The position numbers and the translations under genes were made by a program. From positions 62,001 to 126,000 of the forward strand of contig JBBCIY010000007.1 of the NCBI GenBank assembly GCA_037189645.1: a stretch of DNA of 64,000 bases. The letters run 5' to 3'. Of the stretch, positions 34,742 to 43,153 are shown one piece after another (position 1 is the first letter of the stretch; each line of letters starts with the position of its first letter). The notes below the pieces were generated by a model, which saw only the letters and a program-made list of their open reading frames with translations, was not told the DNA's origin and ran no database searches. The stretch comes from Taishania sp037189645 (GTDB taxonomy: Bacteria > Bacteroidota > Bacteroidia > Flavobacteriales_D > Crocinitomicaceae).

Positions 34742-35851
34742 ATGGATATAAAATCAATTAAATTTTCCCAAGATCACAACGTTGAATTTTACAAGGAATT
34801 AAAGAAGAGAGTTAACGCTTATTTCAAAACCAACAACATTTCCCGGTTTGGAAACACAGGAATGGTCCTCAAAACCATCTTTATGGTTTCCCTCTACCTG
34901 GTCCCTTATATTTTGATCCTTACCATTGCCGAACAGGCGTGGTTTGCGCTGTTGCTCTGGGCAATCGCGGGATTGGGAATGGCCGGAGTCGGCCTGTCGG
35001 TAATGCACGATGCCAATCACGGATCTTATTCAAAATACCCGTTTGTCAATAAGTCCCTGGGCTACCTGGCAAACATGGTAGGAGGAAGCGATCTGAACTG
35101 GAGAATACAGCACAATGTATTGCACCACACCTATACCAACGTAGACGGAATGGACGAAGACATTGATGTTGACGGACTGATGCGGTTCTCTCCCAACCAG
35201 GAGCGTCTGAAAGCTCACCGCTACCAGCACATCTACGCATGGTTCCTGTATGGCTTGTTGACCATCAACTGGTTTTTCAGAAAAGACTACCGGCAGATTC
35301 ACCGGTACAATAAAATGGGATTGCTGGCTACACAAAACATCAGCTTTGCAAAAGGGCTTACAACGATCATCGCAACAAAATTAGTGTATGCATTTATGAT
35401 CATCGCCTTACCGATCTGGATCGCACCTACAGCATGGTACATTTCACTGATCGGCTTTTTTGTCATGCAGTTTATCGCCGGGTTCCTGTTGTCCGTTATT
35501 TTCCAGTCTGCGCACGTTGTCCCTTCCTCCGATTTCCCTGTTCCCGACGAATCAGGCAACATCAAGGCAGATTGGGCTGTTAACCAGCTGTACAACACCT
35601 CCAACTTTGCTCCGAAGGCACGTTTGCTGTCATGGTATGTAGGTGGACTGAATTTCCAAGTGGAACACCATTTGTTCCCCAATATCTGCCATGTACATTA
35701 CAAAGACATTTCAAAAATCGTGAAGCAGACGGCCATTGAATACAATCTGCCGTATTACAGCTACGCGACCTTTTTCGGAGCGGTAAAAGATCACGCCAAA
35801 CTGCTGAAAAATTTAGGCAAATACGACAATGCCCCCGGAATGCACCATTGA
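34742..35851 (+). CDS. Membrane fatty acid (acyl-lipid/acyl-CoA) desaturase
   Basis: A 369-residue membrane di-iron desaturase that introduces a double bond in fatty-acyl chains using O2. The three His boxes are HDANHG (residues 89-94), HNVLHH (about 124-129) and QVEHHLFPNICHVHY (about 305-319). The QxxHH form of box 3 is that of front-end (delta-5/6-like) desaturases, here without a fused cytochrome b5 domain. Two pairs of membrane helices flank the boxes (about 43-85 and 200-258). It probably adjusts membrane fluidity. The upstream region holds a near-consensus TATCTTGC box. It is 15 bases from the next gene. Confidence 0.92.
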   Translation: MDIKSIKFSQDHNVEFYKELKKRVNAYFKTNNISRFGNTGMVLKTIFMVSLYLVPYILILTIAEQAWFALLLWAIAGLGMAGVGLSVMHDANHGSYSKYPFVNKSLGYLANMVGGSDLNWRIQHNVLHHTYTNVDGMDEDIDVDGLMRFSPNQERLKAHRYQHIYAWFLYGLLTINWFFRKDYRQIHRYNKMGLLATQNISFAKGLTTIIATKLVYAFMIIALPIWIAPTAWYISLIGFFVMQFIAGFLLSVIFQSAHVVPSSDFPVPDESGNIKADWAVNQLYNTSNFAPKARLLSWYVGGLNFQVEHHLFPNICHVHYKDISKIVKQTAIEYNLPYYSYATFFGAVKDHAKLLKNLGKYDNAPGMHH

Positions 35852-35866
35852 TCCGTTACCGATAAC

Positions 35867-36220
35867 ATGTATCTGGAAGAAATTCGCACCTATTGTCTCA
35901 GTAAACCGTTCACCGAAGAAGCTTTTCCTTTTGACAGTGTAACGCTTGTATTCAAGGTAGCGGGAAAGATGTTCGCCCTGATCGATGTGGATGAAGCGAG
36001 AAGCATTAATCTCAAGTGTGATCCTGAGCGTGCAATTGAGCTCCGGGAACAACACGATGGAATCATCCCCGGTTATCACATGAGTAAAAAGCACTGGAAT
36101 ACTGTTTCCCTTGACGGAACCGTCGACCGGTCCCTGGTGCTGGAGCTGATCGATCATTCGTATGAACTAGTCTATGCTTCACTCCCCAAAAAGACAAGGA
36201 ATGAGCTCGAGAATCGATAA
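35867..36220 (+). CDS. MmcQ/YjbR-family protein
   Basis: A 117-residue small protein of the MmcQ/YjbR family (CyaY-like fold, putative DNA-binding). Visible family features are the N-terminal EEIRTYCLSKPFTEEAFPF, the central KVAGKMFALIDVD and the C-terminal PGYHMSKKHWNTVSLDG followed by LELIDHSYELV. The molecular function of the family is poorly defined. It follows the desaturase by 15 bases and overlaps the next S4 protein by 20 bases, suggesting a small operon. Confidence 0.9.
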   Translation: MYLEEIRTYCLSKPFTEEAFPFDSVTLVFKVAGKMFALIDVDEARSINLKCDPERAIELREQHDGIIPGYHMSKKHWNTVSLDGTVDRSLVLELIDHSYELVYASLPKKTRNELENR

Positions 36221-36575
36221 ATATGCCTGGTGTGTACGGCTGTCGAAAACACGTTCCATTGCTACGGAGCTGGTCTCCAAAGGAAAGATCAGACTGAACG
36301 GAGAACAGGTAAAGCCGTCAAAGGATGTAAAAGCAGGAGATATTATTTCGGTCCAGAAAAATACGGCAACATTTTCCTACAAAATCCTTCAATTGCTGAA
36401 CAACAGGATCGGGGCAAAACTGGTTGCCGAATACATTGAAGACATAACAGATCCGGTCGAAATTGAGAAGTACAAACAGTACCAATCGGCACAAAGCACA
36501 TACCGTGAACTGGGAACCGGGAAACCGTCCAAAAAGGACAGGAGAGACATCTCGGATTTCCTGGAAGGATGGTGA
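36201..36575 (+). CDS. S4-domain RNA-binding protein (Hsp15-like)
   Basis: A 124-residue protein with an N-terminal S4 RNA-binding domain: SRIDKYAWCVRLSKTRSIATELVSKGKIRLNGE (residues 3-35) and VKAGDIISV near 43-51. The rest is basic, as in Hsp15, which recycles stalled 50S subunits carrying nascent chains. The ATG at 36201 is the best start; an upstream in-frame start at 36174 would extend deeper into the YjbR gene without domain support. It overlaps that gene by 20 bases. Recycling of ribosomes is inferred from the family. Confidence 0.88.
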   Translation: MSSRIDKYAWCVRLSKTRSIATELVSKGKIRLNGEQVKPSKDVKAGDIISVQKNTATFSYKILQLLNNRIGAKLVAEYIEDITDPVEIEKYKQYQSAQSTYRELGTGKPSKKDRRDISDFLEGW

Positions 36576-36678
36576 TAAAACACCTTCACTTTGAATATTT
36601 TACAAATTATTTGTTAAAAAATCAGATTTTATACTATTCTTATCCTGAAAAGTCTACTATTTGTCTTTTAATATTCAT

Positions 36679-36686
36679 TACCTTTG
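36679..36686 (+). promoter_or_regulatory. TAnnTTTG -7 box upstream of tatA
   Basis: TACCTTTG, a full consensus match 28 bases before the tatA ATG. A TTTG at 36660-36663 is 15 bases upstream, shorter than the usual spacing. Confidence 0.5.
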
Positions 36687-36714
36687 TTGTTAATATATTC
36701 TAAATAGTAGAAAA

Positions 36715-36897
36715 ATGGTATTAGGAGGATTGGCACTGACAATGGGTGCGGGACAAATTATTTTGATTCTTGCGGTGGTACTTTTGTTATTCGGAGGAAG
36801 AAAAATTCCTGAATTAATGAAAGGCCTGGGCCAGGGTGTAAAAGAGTTTAAGGACGCTACTAAAGGCGAAGACAAAAAAGAAGAAGAGAAGAAATAA
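36715..36897 (+). CDS. tatA: Twin-arginine translocase subunit TatA/E
   Basis: A 60-residue inner-membrane protein: a short N-terminus, one membrane helix (IILILAVVLLLF), the FGGRKIPELMKGLGQGVKEFKDA amphipathic helix with the conserved Phe-Gly hinge, and an acidic/basic tail. This is the classic TatA/TatE layout; it forms the pore for folded proteins with twin-arginine signals. No tatC is nearby. The gene starts 28 bases after a TAnnTTTG box and ends 15 bases before gatA, which is probably on the same transcript. Confidence 0.95.
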   Translation: MVLGGLALTMGAGQIILILAVVLLLFGGRKIPELMKGLGQGVKEFKDATKGEDKKEEEKK

Positions 36898-36912
36898 TTC
36901 CCGTCTAAAATT

Positions 36913-38322
36913 ATGTATCGTACGTTTGGTGAGGTAAAAGCACAGCTTTCTACCGGAAAATCTGTTGTTTCAATCGTTCAGGATTATCTGGCTGAAATAG
37001 AAAGAAAAAAAGAGTTGAATGCCTTTTTGGAGGTATTTACAGACAGTGCTCTGGAACAGGCCCGGCAAGTTGACGAGAAAATAAAATCAGGATCCGCCGG
37101 AAAACTGGCAGGAATGGTTATCGGGTTAAAAGACAATCTTTGCTACAAAGGACATAAAGTAAGTGCGTCCTCAAAAATCCTCGAAGGTTTTGAATCGTTA
37201 TTTACCGGAACGGCTGTTCAGCGTTTAATCGACGAAGACGCTGTCATTATCGGCAGACTGAACTGTGATGAATTCGCAATGGGCAGCTCCAACGAAACAT
37301 CTGCTTTCGGACCGGTAAAAAATCCACTGGATGTATCAAAAGTTCCCGGAGGCTCTTCGGGAGGTTCGGCAGCGGCAGTCGCTGCGGGACTTTGTACTGC
37401 TTCCCTGGGAAGTGATACAGGAGGGTCGATCCGGCAGCCGGCTTCTTTTACCGGCACATACGGACTGAAACCCACTTACGGAAGAATAAGCCGCCACGGG
37501 CTGATCGCCTACGCGTCCTCATTCGACCAGATCGGTCCCTTTGCAAATTCACTGGAAGACACCGCTCTGCTGCTGGAAATCATGGCAGGGAAAGATGAGT
37601 TCGACTCCACGGCTTCTTCCAGAGAAGTACCGGCTTACCTGGACGGAACCCTTCCGGAAAAGCTGAAAGTGGCCGTATTAAAGGAAAGCTTCGAAACAAA
37701 AGGAATTGATCCCGAAGTAGTCGCACGGACAGAAGCGATGATCACTGAGCTTAAAGCAAAAGGCCACGAAGTGGAACTTGTTTCATTTCCATACCTGGAT
37801 TACGTGGTACCTGCCTACTACGTGCTCACAACTGCTGAAGCTTCTTCCAACCTTTCCCGTTTCGACGGAGTGCATTTCGGGTACAGAAGCCCTGAGGCCA
37901 AAGGAGTTGAAGAAACATATAAGAAATCGAGAAGCGAAGGATTCGGGCGGGAAGTAAAACGCCGGATCATGGCGGGAACCTTTGTGCTTTCACATGGGTA
38001 TTACGACGCTTATTACACAAAAGCACAGAAAGTAAGAAGAGTGCTGCAGGATAAAACAGAAGAGATATTCAGCCGGTTCGATTTCATTCTTTTACCGACA
38101 ACCCCCTCAACAGCGTTTGAAAAAGGCGGGGTAAAAGACCCGATCCAAATGTACCTGCAGGATATTTTCACGGTTCACGCCAATCTTACAGGCCATCCTG
38201 CACTGTCGGTTCCGCTGGGAACCCATACAAACGGACTTCCTTTCGGAATCCAAATAATGGCAAAGCCGTTTGACGAAAACGGAATGCTTAATTTTGCTTC
38301 TTATCTGGAAAGGTTAAACTAA
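36913..38322 (+). CDS. gatA: Asp-tRNA(Asn)/Glu-tRNA(Gln) amidotransferase subunit A
   Basis: A 469-residue amidase that releases ammonia from glutamine for the GatCAB complex, which converts mischarged Glu-tRNA(Gln) and/or Asp-tRNA(Asn). The Ser-cisSer-Lys triad is visible: Lys in MVIGLKDNLCYKG near residues 69-81, GGSSGGSAAAVAAG near 145-158 and the nucleophile in SDTGGSIRQPAS near 164-175. The C-terminus has the ILLPTTPS and HANLTGHPALSVPLG segments. gatB and gatC are not in the window. It follows tatA by 15 bases and precedes the transglycosylase by 10. Confidence 0.96.
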   Translation: MYRTFGEVKAQLSTGKSVVSIVQDYLAEIERKKELNAFLEVFTDSALEQARQVDEKIKSGSAGKLAGMVIGLKDNLCYKGHKVSASSKILEGFESLFTGTAVQRLIDEDAVIIGRLNCDEFAMGSSNETSAFGPVKNPLDVSKVPGGSSGGSAAAVAAGLCTASLGSDTGGSIRQPASFTGTYGLKPTYGRISRHGLIAYASSFDQIGPFANSLEDTALLLEIMAGKDEFDSTASSREVPAYLDGTLPEKLKVAVLKESFETKGIDPEVVARTEAMITELKAKGHEVELVSFPYLDYVVPAYYVLTTAEASSNLSRFDGVHFGYRSPEAKGVEETYKKSRSEGFGREVKRRIMAGTFVLSHGYYDAYYTKAQKVRRVLQDKTEEIFSRFDFILLPTTPSTAFEKGGVKDPIQMYLQDIFTVHANLTGHPALSVPLGTHTNGLPFGIQIMAKPFDENGMLNFASYLERLN

Positions 38323-38332
38323 TTCTATCATT

Positions 38333-39850
38333 ATGCGATTTATAATTCTCCTTATATCCCTGACAATACTTACCGTAACCGGTTTTTCTCAGCCGAAAAC
38401 AGGTGATCCTGTGCTGAGCAATGACCAGTTTGTCAACGTGGTAGAGCAATCCCTGGCACTGTATTATGCCGAGTATGCTCAGAAGCAGGGAGGAAGCTAT
38501 GAATCTGTGATCGCAGCACTGAATTATGCAGACGGGCAGGTAGTTGAATTTTCAGACGAAGTATATTGTCAGCGGTTGAAAGAAATGAGCAAGCTGACGC
38601 CGTTTAAGCTGGAATGCAATGAAGCAACCCTTTCCACCATTCGTTTTTTCGCGTCAAAAAGAAGAGGTTTTGCACGAATCGTCCTGGGCAGATCGAAATT
38701 GTACTTTGACCTGTACGAAGCGAAGCTTTCGGAATACGGCCTGCCGATGGAGCTGAAATACCTGAGTGTCATTGAAAGCGGTCTGCGCCCACAGGTGAAA
38801 TCCCGTGCGGGGGCGTTGGGATTGTGGCAGTTCATGTACGGAACAGGAAAAATGTTCGGACTGAAAGAAAATTCCTACATTGATGAACGCATGGACCCTG
38901 AAAAGGCCACAGATGCTGCCTGCAGGTACCTCAAACAACTGTACAACATCTACGGTGACTGGAACCTGGCACTTGCAGCGTACAATGCCGGTCCGGGAAA
39001 CGTGAATAAAGCGATCCGCCGGTCCGGGAACAAGACAACGTACTGGGAGGTGCGCCCGTTCCTGCCAAGAGAAACACAGGGGTATGTCCCGAACTTCATC
39101 GCGGCTGTTTACCTGCTGACCTATCACGCCGAACACAATATCATCCCGGCAGAAGCACCGGTTCATTACGCGGAATTAGACACCATCTGCTTGTCACAGG
39201 GAGTCCACATGTCGACGATCAGCAGCCTGGTCGGGTGGAACGAGGAAGAGATCAAAACGCTTAACCCGATCTACAAGCGCGACTTCATCCCGGAAACCAA
39301 TCCCAAACAATGCATTTACGGGCCGATCAAGTACATCGGAAAGCTGGTAAGCATGGAGGATTCGCTTTACCACCTGGAAGCATCGATCTACGGATCGCCA
39401 CGAACTCCTTCCATTTCCACTCCTGTCCAAAACCCGGCTATTGAAGAAACCGACTCTTCTGCTGCAAGTGTAGTGGCAGAAACTCCCGGCTCCACCAGCG
39501 CAGGAAATACATTCTATCACAAGGTGCAGGCAGGTGAAAACCTGGGAAATATCGCGACAAAATACGGTACTACGGTCAATAAGATCATGGCTTTGAACGG
39601 GATGAGCTCCACCAATATATATGTTGGCCAACGTTTGAAAATAGAATCTGCAAAAACGGGAGAGTCCACAACGACAACACCTGTCGCAACAACACAAAGT
39701 ACCCAGGTGAAGTATTATACGGTAAAATCCGGTGACACATTTGGAAAGATCGCGCAGCGACACGGAAAGTCTATCAGCCAGCTGAAGCAGCTGAACCCGA
39801 GGATCAATATTGAACGACTCAGCCTGGGGCAAAAAATCCGGGTGAGGTAA
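38333..39850 (+). CDS. MltD-like lytic transglycosylase with two LysM domains
   Basis: A 505-residue periplasmic or outer-membrane murein lytic transglycosylase. Signal peptide FIILLISLTILTVTGFSQ, then an SLT catalytic domain with the active Glu in YLSVIESGLRPQVKSRAGALGLWQF near residues 139-163 and LALAAYNAGPGNVNKAI near 213-229. Two peptidoglycan-binding LysM domains follow a Ser/Thr-rich linker: YHKVQAGENLGNIATKYG near 396 and YYTVKSGDTFGKIAQRHG near 461. It cleaves the MurNAc-GlcNAc bond forming 1,6-anhydro ends. It starts 10 bases after gatA. Confidence 0.93.
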   Translation: MRFIILLISLTILTVTGFSQPKTGDPVLSNDQFVNVVEQSLALYYAEYAQKQGGSYESVIAALNYADGQVVEFSDEVYCQRLKEMSKLTPFKLECNEATLSTIRFFASKRRGFARIVLGRSKLYFDLYEAKLSEYGLPMELKYLSVIESGLRPQVKSRAGALGLWQFMYGTGKMFGLKENSYIDERMDPEKATDAACRYLKQLYNIYGDWNLALAAYNAGPGNVNKAIRRSGNKTTYWEVRPFLPRETQGYVPNFIAAVYLLTYHAEHNIIPAEAPVHYAELDTICLSQGVHMSTISSLVGWNEEEIKTLNPIYKRDFIPETNPKQCIYGPIKYIGKLVSMEDSLYHLEASIYGSPRTPSISTPVQNPAIEETDSSAASVVAETPGSTSAGNTFYHKVQAGENLGNIATKYGTTVNKIMALNGMSSTNIYVGQRLKIESAKTGESTTTTPVATTQSTQVKYYTVKSGDTFGKIAQRHGKSISQLKQLNPRINIERLSLGQKIRVR

Positions 39851-39878
39851 CCGTTTTTCATACCATTTCTCAGAGCTT

Positions 39879-40631
39879 ATGAGGATAACGGCAGCAATCA
39901 TCACTTATAACGAAGAATGCAATATAGAACGTTGTATCCGTTCCTTACTGCCCGTTGCCGATGAGATCTTCGTGGTGGACTCGTTTTCTTCCGACAAGAC
40001 AAAGGAAATCTGTCTCAGCCTGGGAGTCAGGTTTGTCGAAAACCCGTTTACCGGGCACATTCAGCAAAAGAATTTCGCACTGGAGCACTCCACGCATGAA
40101 TGGGTTCTGTCCCTGGATGCAGATGAAGCCCTGACAGAGGAATTACAGGTATCCATTCTTGCCGTCAGGGAAAATCCACAATGTGACGGTTACCGCCTGA
40201 ACCGCCTGACAAATTATTGCGGGCACTGGGTAAGGCACTGCGGATGGTATCCCGATACAAAAGTACGACTGGTAAAGAAAGACAAAGCACGCTGGGTAGG
40301 AACCAATCCCCACGACAGGCTGGAAATGCTGAATGGTGAGCAGACCGGTTTCCTAAAAGGAGACCTGCTGCACTATTCCTATAACAACCGGGAAGAACAT
40401 TACAGACAGATCGAATATTTCGGCGACATTGCGGCAAAAGAACTGTTTGAACAAGGCAAAAGGACGAATTACCCTGTCATACTTCTTAAAGTGATCGCCC
40501 AGTTTATAAAAAGCTACTTCATAAAAAAAGGATTCCTGGACGGAAAAACAGGTTTTACGATATCACGGTTAAGCGCCTACGCTACTTACAGGAAATATAT
40601 TAAATTGCTACGGTTACAACAAGGAAAATGA
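39879..40631 (+). CDS. Glycosyltransferase family 2 (WaaE/KdtX-like)
   Basis: A 250-residue cytoplasmic GT-A glycosyltransferase. The N-terminus is TAAIITYNEECNIERCIRSL, the DxD-type motif is VLSLDADEAL near residues 75-84, and GYRLNRLTNYCGHWVRHCGWYPDTKVRLVKK with HYSYNNREEHYRQIEYFGD is typical of the WaaE/KdtX group that adds glucose to the LPS inner core. The stop overlaps the next glycosyltransferase start (ATGA at 40628-40631), so the two work together, probably in LPS core synthesis. The sugar is not certain. Confidence 0.92.
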   Translation: MRITAAIITYNEECNIERCIRSLLPVADEIFVVDSFSSDKTKEICLSLGVRFVENPFTGHIQQKNFALEHSTHEWVLSLDADEALTEELQVSILAVRENPQCDGYRLNRLTNYCGHWVRHCGWYPDTKVRLVKKDKARWVGTNPHDRLEMLNGEQTGFLKGDLLHYSYNNREEHYRQIEYFGDIAAKELFEQGKRTNYPVILLKVIAQFIKSYFIKKGFLDGKTGFTISRLSAYATYRKYIKLLRLQQGK

Positions 40632-41638
40632 ATATAGAACGCATTATTATATCGAGAACAGACAGCATTGGTGACGTGATCCTGACCTTGCCGGTTTGCG
40701 ACTGGATCAAAAAGCATTACCCGAACGCGCACATCATCTTTTTAGGAAAAAATTACACCCTTCCCATCCTGAATGCTTACAAAGCCATCGACCAGGTGTG
40801 TGACTGGAACGAGCTGGAATCGCTGCCCACCGTACAGCGCCTTTCGAGGTTCCGGGAACTGAAAGCGGATACAATTATTCATGTATTCCCGAACAAGGAA
40901 ATTGCCAGCCTTGCCAAAAAGGTTAAAATTGCTCACCGGATAGGAACTTCTCACCGGAGCTTTCATTTACTGACATGCAATCATAAAGTGAATTTTACGC
41001 GGAAACGTTCTGACAAGCACGAAGCCCAGCTGAATTTCGAGCTGCTCCGTCCGCTGGGGTTAAAAGAACTGCCTTCCATGGAAGATCTCATAGCATCCAC
41101 CCGGTTGTTTCAACCCGCGGTGCAGGAACTTCCGGAAACCATCGAACAGTTCATCCGGCAGCATCCTGATTTTGTCATTCTTCACCCGAAATCACAGGGA
41201 AGCGCTCTGGAATGGCCGATAGAAAACTATGTTGCTCTCGGGAAGCTGCTGAACAGCAAAGGCATCGCCGTCGCGTTTACCGGAACGGAAAAAGAAGGCG
41301 TATTATTCAGAGGTTATCTGCCAAGCAGTGACCTGGCGCTGGATACAAGCGGGTCGCTAACCCTGGAACAGCTGATGACATTCATCCAGCGGGCAAAAGG
41401 AATTGTTGCCTGTTCCACAGGGCCACTGCACATCGGCGGGTACCTGGGAATAAAGACCGTAGGGCTGTTCTCCAGCCGGCGCCCGATCCATCCCGGAAGG
41501 TGGCACGCCATCGGGAAAGACACCCATTACCTTGTAAATGACGAACATTGCCCTACCTGTGCAAAAGGACTGGAATGCAAGTGTATCGAACAGATTTCAC
41601 CTGAACGGGTACTGAACCTGCTTTTGGGAAATGAATAA
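40628..41638 (+). CDS. Glycosyltransferase family 9 (heptosyltransferase-like)
   Basis: A 336-residue GT-B transferase of the ADP-heptose:LPS heptosyltransferase family. The N-terminal ISRTDSIGDVILTLPVCDWIKKHYP holds the GDxxLxxP signature. The C-terminal donor site has ILHPKSQGSALEWPIENYVALGKLL near residues 177-201, VACSTGPLHIGGYLGIKTVGLF near 258-279 and RPIHPGRWHAIG. It is translationally coupled to the WaaE-like gene. Transfer of heptose is inferred from family; other sugars are known in Bacteroidota members. Confidence 0.93.
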   Translation: MNIERIIISRTDSIGDVILTLPVCDWIKKHYPNAHIIFLGKNYTLPILNAYKAIDQVCDWNELESLPTVQRLSRFRELKADTIIHVFPNKEIASLAKKVKIAHRIGTSHRSFHLLTCNHKVNFTRKRSDKHEAQLNFELLRPLGLKELPSMEDLIASTRLFQPAVQELPETIEQFIRQHPDFVILHPKSQGSALEWPIENYVALGKLLNSKGIAVAFTGTEKEGVLFRGYLPSSDLALDTSGSLTLEQLMTFIQRAKGIVACSTGPLHIGGYLGIKTVGLFSSRRPIHPGRWHAIGKDTHYLVNDEHCPTCAKGLECKCIEQISPERVLNLLLGNE

Positions 41639-41678
41639 GATCTGTATCCTGTAAAAATACCGTAGAGAGAAAAGATCA

Positions 41679-42143
41679 ATGAAACACGAATGGAATACAT
41701 TTAATGCAGGAAATTACAGCATCCAATTCCCCGATGGCTTTGAACTGGACAGCTCTGGGAAGACGGGAGCTATATTCCTGTTTTTCCCGAAACAAGATAC
41801 CTCTCCGGACGGATTCCGGACAAACATCAACATCCATGTGCAGGACCTGTCTCAAAACAAAATCGACCTGGATACGTATGTAGAGATCACCAAAGCCCAG
41901 ATCCAGACCATGGTTGAGAATGGCAGACTGATGGAAAGTACACGAGTAAAACAGGAAGAGAAAGAATACCACATAATCGTTTACACAGGTACATTCAATC
42001 AGATGAACATGAAGTGGTTTCAACACTATCACATCCAGCATGATACCGCATACATTTTAACGCTGACCTATCCGGAAGAAGAGTTCGACCACTTACTGTC
42101 AATCGGGCAGCAGATTATAAGTACATTCTCCTTTTCTGAATAG
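41679..42143 (+). CDS. PsbP/DcrB-like small conserved protein
   Basis: A 154-residue protein without a signal peptide. The pattern YSIQFPDGFELDSSGKTGAIFLFFPKQDTSPDGFRTNINI, then YVEITKAQIQTMVENGRLMES and a C-terminal YILTLTYPEEEFDHLLSIGQQIISTFSF resembles the PsbP-like/DcrB (DUF1795) fold. No catalytic residues are evident. It follows the GT9 gene by 40 bases on the same strand and may be the last gene of that transcript. Function unknown. Confidence 0.7.
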   Translation: MKHEWNTFNAGNYSIQFPDGFELDSSGKTGAIFLFFPKQDTSPDGFRTNINIHVQDLSQNKIDLDTYVEITKAQIQTMVENGRLMESTRVKQEEKEYHIIVYTGTFNQMNMKWFQHYHIQHDTAYILTLTYPEEEFDHLLSIGQQIISTFSFSE

Positions 42144-42170
42144 CAGTTTGTAAATCAGTCAAATGCCGTA

Positions 42171-42201
42171 TTGCAGATCCGGCAAACCTACCCTACTTTT
42201 G
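42171..42201 (+). promoter_or_regulatory. Promoter of the 42231 lipoprotein gene
   Basis: TTG at 42171-42173 and TACTTTTG at 42194-42201 are separated by 20 bases, a good match to the Bacteroidota -33/-7 layout. The -7 box lies 29 bases before the ATG. Confidence 0.65.
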
Positions 42202-42230
42202 TGTCATTAAAACTTTAAAATTAAAACACG

Positions 42231-43022
42231 ATGAAAAAGTCACTTCTTATTATTACCGGTCTTTCCTTAACTTTTGGCTTCGTTTCTTGTAAAAAAGAAG
42301 GATGCACAGACCCTACTGCAACCAACTATGATATTAAAGCAACAAAAGACGATGGTTCATGCGAGTATGCCAACGCTCCGGCTCCAAACGCTCCGACATA
42401 CACCCCGAATTTCAGCGGAACATTCGGAACACTGGTAGCGTTGAAAACGATTACGACAACATCCACTCCATTAGGGAGCATGGACACGGAAGTCGGAACC
42501 GCAGTGGCTGTTTTCTCTGAAAATGGCGGACAATCCTTTCTTTCCGCCGGAACTGTCGATGTGAACTCTAAAACATTGTCCGCACAGCAAAACGGCTCTT
42601 ATGTATATATGATCGGAGCTTCTGACCCTACGGGAATTTCCTATAACAACGATGTAGCCTGGAACGCAACAGGCAACGCCTGGCCGGCATTCACCGCTTC
42701 AACAACTCAGGGTTTTTCTGAAGTGAGCGCTATTACTTCCGGGAATCCAAGCACATCTTCAGAGTACACACTTTCTGCCAGCCAGGTAACAGGCGCCGAT
42801 TCGGTATTGTTCACATTGATCGGGCAGAATAACAACATCATCAAGATCTTACCCGGGAATACTTCCTCTTACACATTCAGCGCGTCGGAAGTAAGCTCGG
42901 CAGGAGCTGGTTCAGGGATCGTACAAATCGTAGGATTGAAATACGATCTTCAGAACATCGGATCGAGGGATTATTACCTGATCAATGAAACCGTACGTTC
43001 AAAGGTTGTGACGATTCAGTAA
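42231..43022 (+). CDS. Lipoprotein with GCTDPTATNY motif
   Basis: A 263-residue exported lipoprotein. The signal is SLLIITGLSLTFGFVSC, with the acylated Cys near residue 20. The motif GCTDPTATNYDIKATKDDG with SCEY directly after it is a cysteine-containing module common in Bacteroidota surface proteins. The remainder is Ser/Thr/Asn-rich and beta-strand-rich, with no recognisable enzyme motif. It has a strong-looking promoter (42171-42201) and a terminator (43049-43083), so it is transcribed alone. The function is unknown; a surface or periplasmic binding role is possible. Confidence 0.75.
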   Translation: MKKSLLIITGLSLTFGFVSCKKEGCTDPTATNYDIKATKDDGSCEYANAPAPNAPTYTPNFSGTFGTLVALKTITTTSTPLGSMDTEVGTAVAVFSENGGQSFLSAGTVDVNSKTLSAQQNGSYVYMIGASDPTGISYNNDVAWNATGNAWPAFTASTTQGFSEVSAITSGNPSTSSEYTLSASQVTGADSVLFTLIGQNNNIIKILPGNTSSYTFSASEVSSAGAGSGIVQIVGLKYDLQNIGSRDYYLINETVRSKVVTIQ

Positions 43023-43048
43023 ACATTTCCTGCCACTATTTATTATAC

Positions 43049-43083
43049 AAAGACTTTCTGTCCATGGATGGAAAGTCTTTTTT
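43049..43083 (+). terminator. Rho-independent terminator after the 42231 lipoprotein
   Basis: AAAGACTTTC (43049-43058) pairs perfectly with GAAAGTCTTT (43071-43080), followed by more T residues. It starts 27 bases after the stop codon. Confidence 0.8.
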
Positions 43084-43095
43084 GTTTGCTGCTGA

Positions 43096-43125
43096 TTGGC
43101 AGTTCAAGCATTTCTATTATTTTTG
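43096..43125 (+). promoter_or_regulatory. Promoter of the 3-hydroxybutyryl-CoA dehydrogenase gene
   Basis: TTG at 43096-43098 and TATTTTTG at 43118-43125, with 19 bases between, fit the Bacteroidota promoter layout. The -7 box is 28 bases before the ATG at 43154. Confidence 0.65.
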
Positions 43126-43153
43126 CCAGGCAGTAAAACTAAAAAATCAGTAC

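Noticed and set aside
43064..43153. Upstream extension of the 3-hydroxybutyryl-CoA dehydrogenase
   Set aside because: It overlaps the terminator of the previous gene and the -33/-7 promoter; the Rossmann motif starts properly from the Met at 43154.
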